Positions 42,196 through 43,764 of a stretch of DNA of 43,764 bases are shown here, piece after piece. The notes under the pieces are model-generated. The model was given only the letters and a program-made list of their open reading frames with translations. It had not been told where the DNA came from and did no database searches. A program made the position numbers and the translations under genes. Every line of letters starts with the position of its first letter. Within the stretch, counting starts at the first letter, position 1. Where the stretch lies: assembly GCA_945919075.1 (NCBI GenBank), contig CAMEIX010000025.1, forward strand, positions 1 to 43,764, given 5' to 3'. This DNA is from an uncultured Lachnospiraceae bacterium (GTDB taxonomy: Bacteria; Bacillota; Clostridia; Lachnospirales; Lachnospiraceae).

Positions 42196-43026
42196 TCAAA
42201 TCATTTCAACGGGTATCCATATCTCGCTGTAATTGTCCTCGGGGTTTTCGTGGGGCGGAGTGTACATTTCAATATCGTAGTTGCCCGAAAGCTTGTATTC
42301 CTTGCAATTAGGAAGCCACTCGCTCCAAATCTTTGTGTTCACGACCTGCAAATCTCTGGGATTGCACGGGAATATAGCCCATGTTCCTGCGGGAATAAAC
42401 ATTGTAACATAACCCTCAGGCACTTCATCGCACGGGTTATAGTTATCTGCGATCAGATACTCGAAATCCTTGCCATCGCCATTAAGGCATACGCCGTACA
42501 TACCGCATACTATCTTGTTTTCACCCTCTTCAAAATGCTCCTGCCAGAAGTTAGGTATCTCGATATGGGAAGTATCCGCATTGAACATTCTCGACTTTCC
42601 CATTACCGTAAATGCCTCTTTTTTAACAATTTTGTACTCCATCATAGTACCACCCTCCAATGTAAGCTTTATTCTCACAGGCGCAAATGATTTCAGATTT
42701 GCGCCCTTTTCTTTTGCAGCCGAGGGAGAGATTCCGTGAAACCTTGTGAACGCCCGTGCAAAGCTGTCGGGTGAATCGTAGCCGTATTTTACCGCAATGT
42801 CAATTACTTTTGCATTGTCTGCGGAAAGTTCCTGCGCGGCAAAAGTAAGCCTGCGGTTACGGATATATTCGCCCACAGTAAAACCGCACAGTGCGCTGAA
42901 AATCCTCTGAAAGTGGAAGGGAGAAACATACGCCTTTGCGGCAATATCCCCTATCTGCAAATCTTCCGTAAGATTATCCTCTATGTACTGCACTGCGCTT
43001 TGAATTCCTTCTGCCCAGCCCTTCAT
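42196..43026 (-). CDS. AraC-family regulator with GyrI-like effector domain
   Basis: The 276-residue protein has an N-terminal AraC pair of helix-turn-helices (about 5-105, with LTEDLQIGDIAAKAYVSPFHFQRIF and DIAVKYGYDSPDSFARAFTRFHG) and a C-terminal GyrI-like small-molecule-binding domain (about 125-276). Domain order is that of Rob/BltR-like multidrug sensors. The start at 43026 (MKGWAEG) follows AAAGGA by 10-11 bases; the frame continues 35 codons further upstream without family support. It is upstream of fliB and next to another GyrI-like gene. Confidence 0.85.
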   Translation of the reverse strand: MKGWAEGIQSAVQYIEDNLTEDLQIGDIAAKAYVSPFHFQRIFSALCGFTVGEYIRNRRLTFAAQELSADNAKVIDIAVKYGYDSPDSFARAFTRFHGISPSAAKEKGANLKSFAPVRIKLTLEGGTMMEYKIVKKEAFTVMGKSRMFNADTSHIEIPNFWQEHFEEGENKIVCGMYGVCLNGDGKDFEYLIADNYNPCDEVPEGYVTMFIPAGTWAIFPCNPRDLQVVNTKIWSEWLPNCKEYKLSGNYDIEMYTPPHENPEDNYSEIWIPVEMI

Positions 43027-43150
43027 TCCGTCACATCCTTTCCTCTCTGCTGTATTCACTATATCAGCTTGATTGAAGTGCTTCCCGACATTTTGTGCTT
43101 TTAGTTGTAGTATACTTTTTATGTATTCCACTGCTTTATTTTCAATTTCT

Positions 43151-43764
43151 TTACACTTCCTTTTTGCATATTGGATGTCTGATCACAGTCCTCCACTTCT
43201 CAGGGGCAACCTTTCTTGCATCGGACATATAGATTTCATGGTGAAGTCTGACATCACTAAAGTCATTACGATATCCATTATCTTCAAGAAATTTATCCAT
43301 AATTGCAACAGTTGCGGGTTCATCATCAAAAGGTCCGTGGTGCATAATTTGGACGCACAAGCCCTCATCAACTTCAAGGAATTCGGCTTTGGAACAGTCC
43401 ATTTCTTTCTTTTCAGACGCAGTCTCCACTGCCCAATCAAAATCCTTCTTTGTCACAAAATCCGGAAGTCTGATGACTGATATCCAATTAAATTCAGCCT
43501 TGATACTGTAATCACATCCATCCACTCCGTCTTGCCACCAAAACCCTTCCAGTGGAGGAACTACATACTGGAAAAATCCCTCAATTCTATAATCTGACTT
43601 ATAGCTCATTTTCAAAGTATAGGCTACAGCATATAATATGCCGACCGCCTGCCTGTATTCGCCGCCTTCCTCGTTCGGATTTCCTTTTCCTCGTACAGCT
43701 ATGTAATTCGCCTTTGGAACAGTCACTATTTCAGGCTTGTTCTTTGGCATGTAAAATTCTTTAA
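43151..43764 (-). CDS. GyrI-like small-molecule-binding protein (5' end cut by window)
   Basis: At least 204 residues are encoded. The frame runs off the right edge, since KEFY precedes the first internal ATG (43750), and family members begin about 15 residues earlier. It has the GyrI-like features PEIVTVPKANYIAVRGKGNPNEEGGEYRQAVG, a YTLKMSYK segment, and the C-terminal MHHGPFDDEPATVAIM. Such proteins bind hydrophobic drugs or lipids and often pair with AraC regulators, as here (125 bases away). It is the upstream gene of the pair. Confidence 0.85.
   Translation of the reverse strand, partial: KEFYMPKNKPEIVTVPKANYIAVRGKGNPNEEGGEYRQAVGILYAVAYTLKMSYKSDYRIEGFFQYVVPPLEGFWWQDGVDGCDYSIKAEFNWISVIRLPDFVTKKDFDWAVETASEKKEMDCSKAEFLEVDEGLCVQIMHHGPFDDEPATVAIMDKFLEDNGYRNDFSDVRLHHEIYMSDARKVAPEKWRTVIRHPICKKEV

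Noticed and set aside
1..43764. tRNA, rRNA or insertion-sequence transposase genes
   Set aside because: I looked for cloverleaf T-loop GGTTCGAATCC-like sequences and transposase-like proteins on both strands and found none that hold up.

Overview
This window looks like chromosomal DNA of a low-to-moderate GC anaerobic Firmicute, most likely a gut Lachnospiraceae-type Clostridium relative. The evidence is AGGAGG ribosome binding sites, ATGA and TAATG translational couplings, TetR regulators of the short Clostridial type, an ANTAR protein next to type I glutamine synthetase, glutamine-dependent NadE, DapF, Hsp33, and a chemoreceptor plus a FliB-type protein that suggest a motile relative. No rRNA or tRNA gene was seen. 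Almost every gene is on the minus strand, so the window probably sits in one replichore.

Layout, left to right. (1) 14-8386 is an AT-rich minus-strand block bracketed by two related TetR regulators. After the right-hand regulator, a terminator and a new promoter lead into DUF308 membrane protein, radical SAM enzyme, SCP2 lipid-binding protein, PF06541 membrane protein, TVP38/DedA-like protein (broken), DegV fatty-acid-binding protein (frameshifted), P-type cation ATPase and the second TetR. The content points to membrane-lipid or envelope work, and the distal part is decaying. (2) 8686-11805 is an accessory patch: HD hydrolase, QW-repeat protein behind large DNA dyads, a GyrI-like pseudogene, a type III toxin-antitoxin locus (RNA repeats, terminator, ToxN/AbiQ-like nuclease), and an oriT-like scar with a short gene remnant. 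(3) 11806-14082 holds a short MutS2-like ATPase lacking the Smr domain. It lies behind a 340-nt leader with a consensus promoter, a 12-codon upstream ORF and mutually exclusive hairpins ending in a terminator. That architecture is typical of ribosome-targeting antibiotic resistance genes. (4) 14178-19377 has a polysaccharide deacetylase, a membrane protein and a two-gene heterodimeric ABC exporter. (5) 19554-25555 has CapA-like protein, DUF3160 lipoprotein, VCBS-like secreted protein and a chemoreceptor. (6) 25575-29651 has YbaK, DapF, ANTAR regulator, GlnA and a divergent small membrane protein. (7) 29726-34926 is a tight operon hisC, small-multidrug-export protein, methyltransferase, hslO, nadE. 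(8) 34996-43764 has a Cys-rich surface protein, a glycosyltransferase, a 39-residue membrane peptide gene, ABC-F (Uup type), TspO, a ferritin-like protein, FliB, an AraC/GyrI regulator and a GyrI-like protein cut by the window edge.

The three strongest leads are the MutS2-like gene under apparent translation-dependent attenuation, the type III toxin-antitoxin locus next to a mobile-element scar, and the radical SAM/SCP2/TVP38/DegV membrane operon with two broken members. Reading frames and motifs were read directly. Family names rest on motif recognition without a database search, and cooperative functions are inference.
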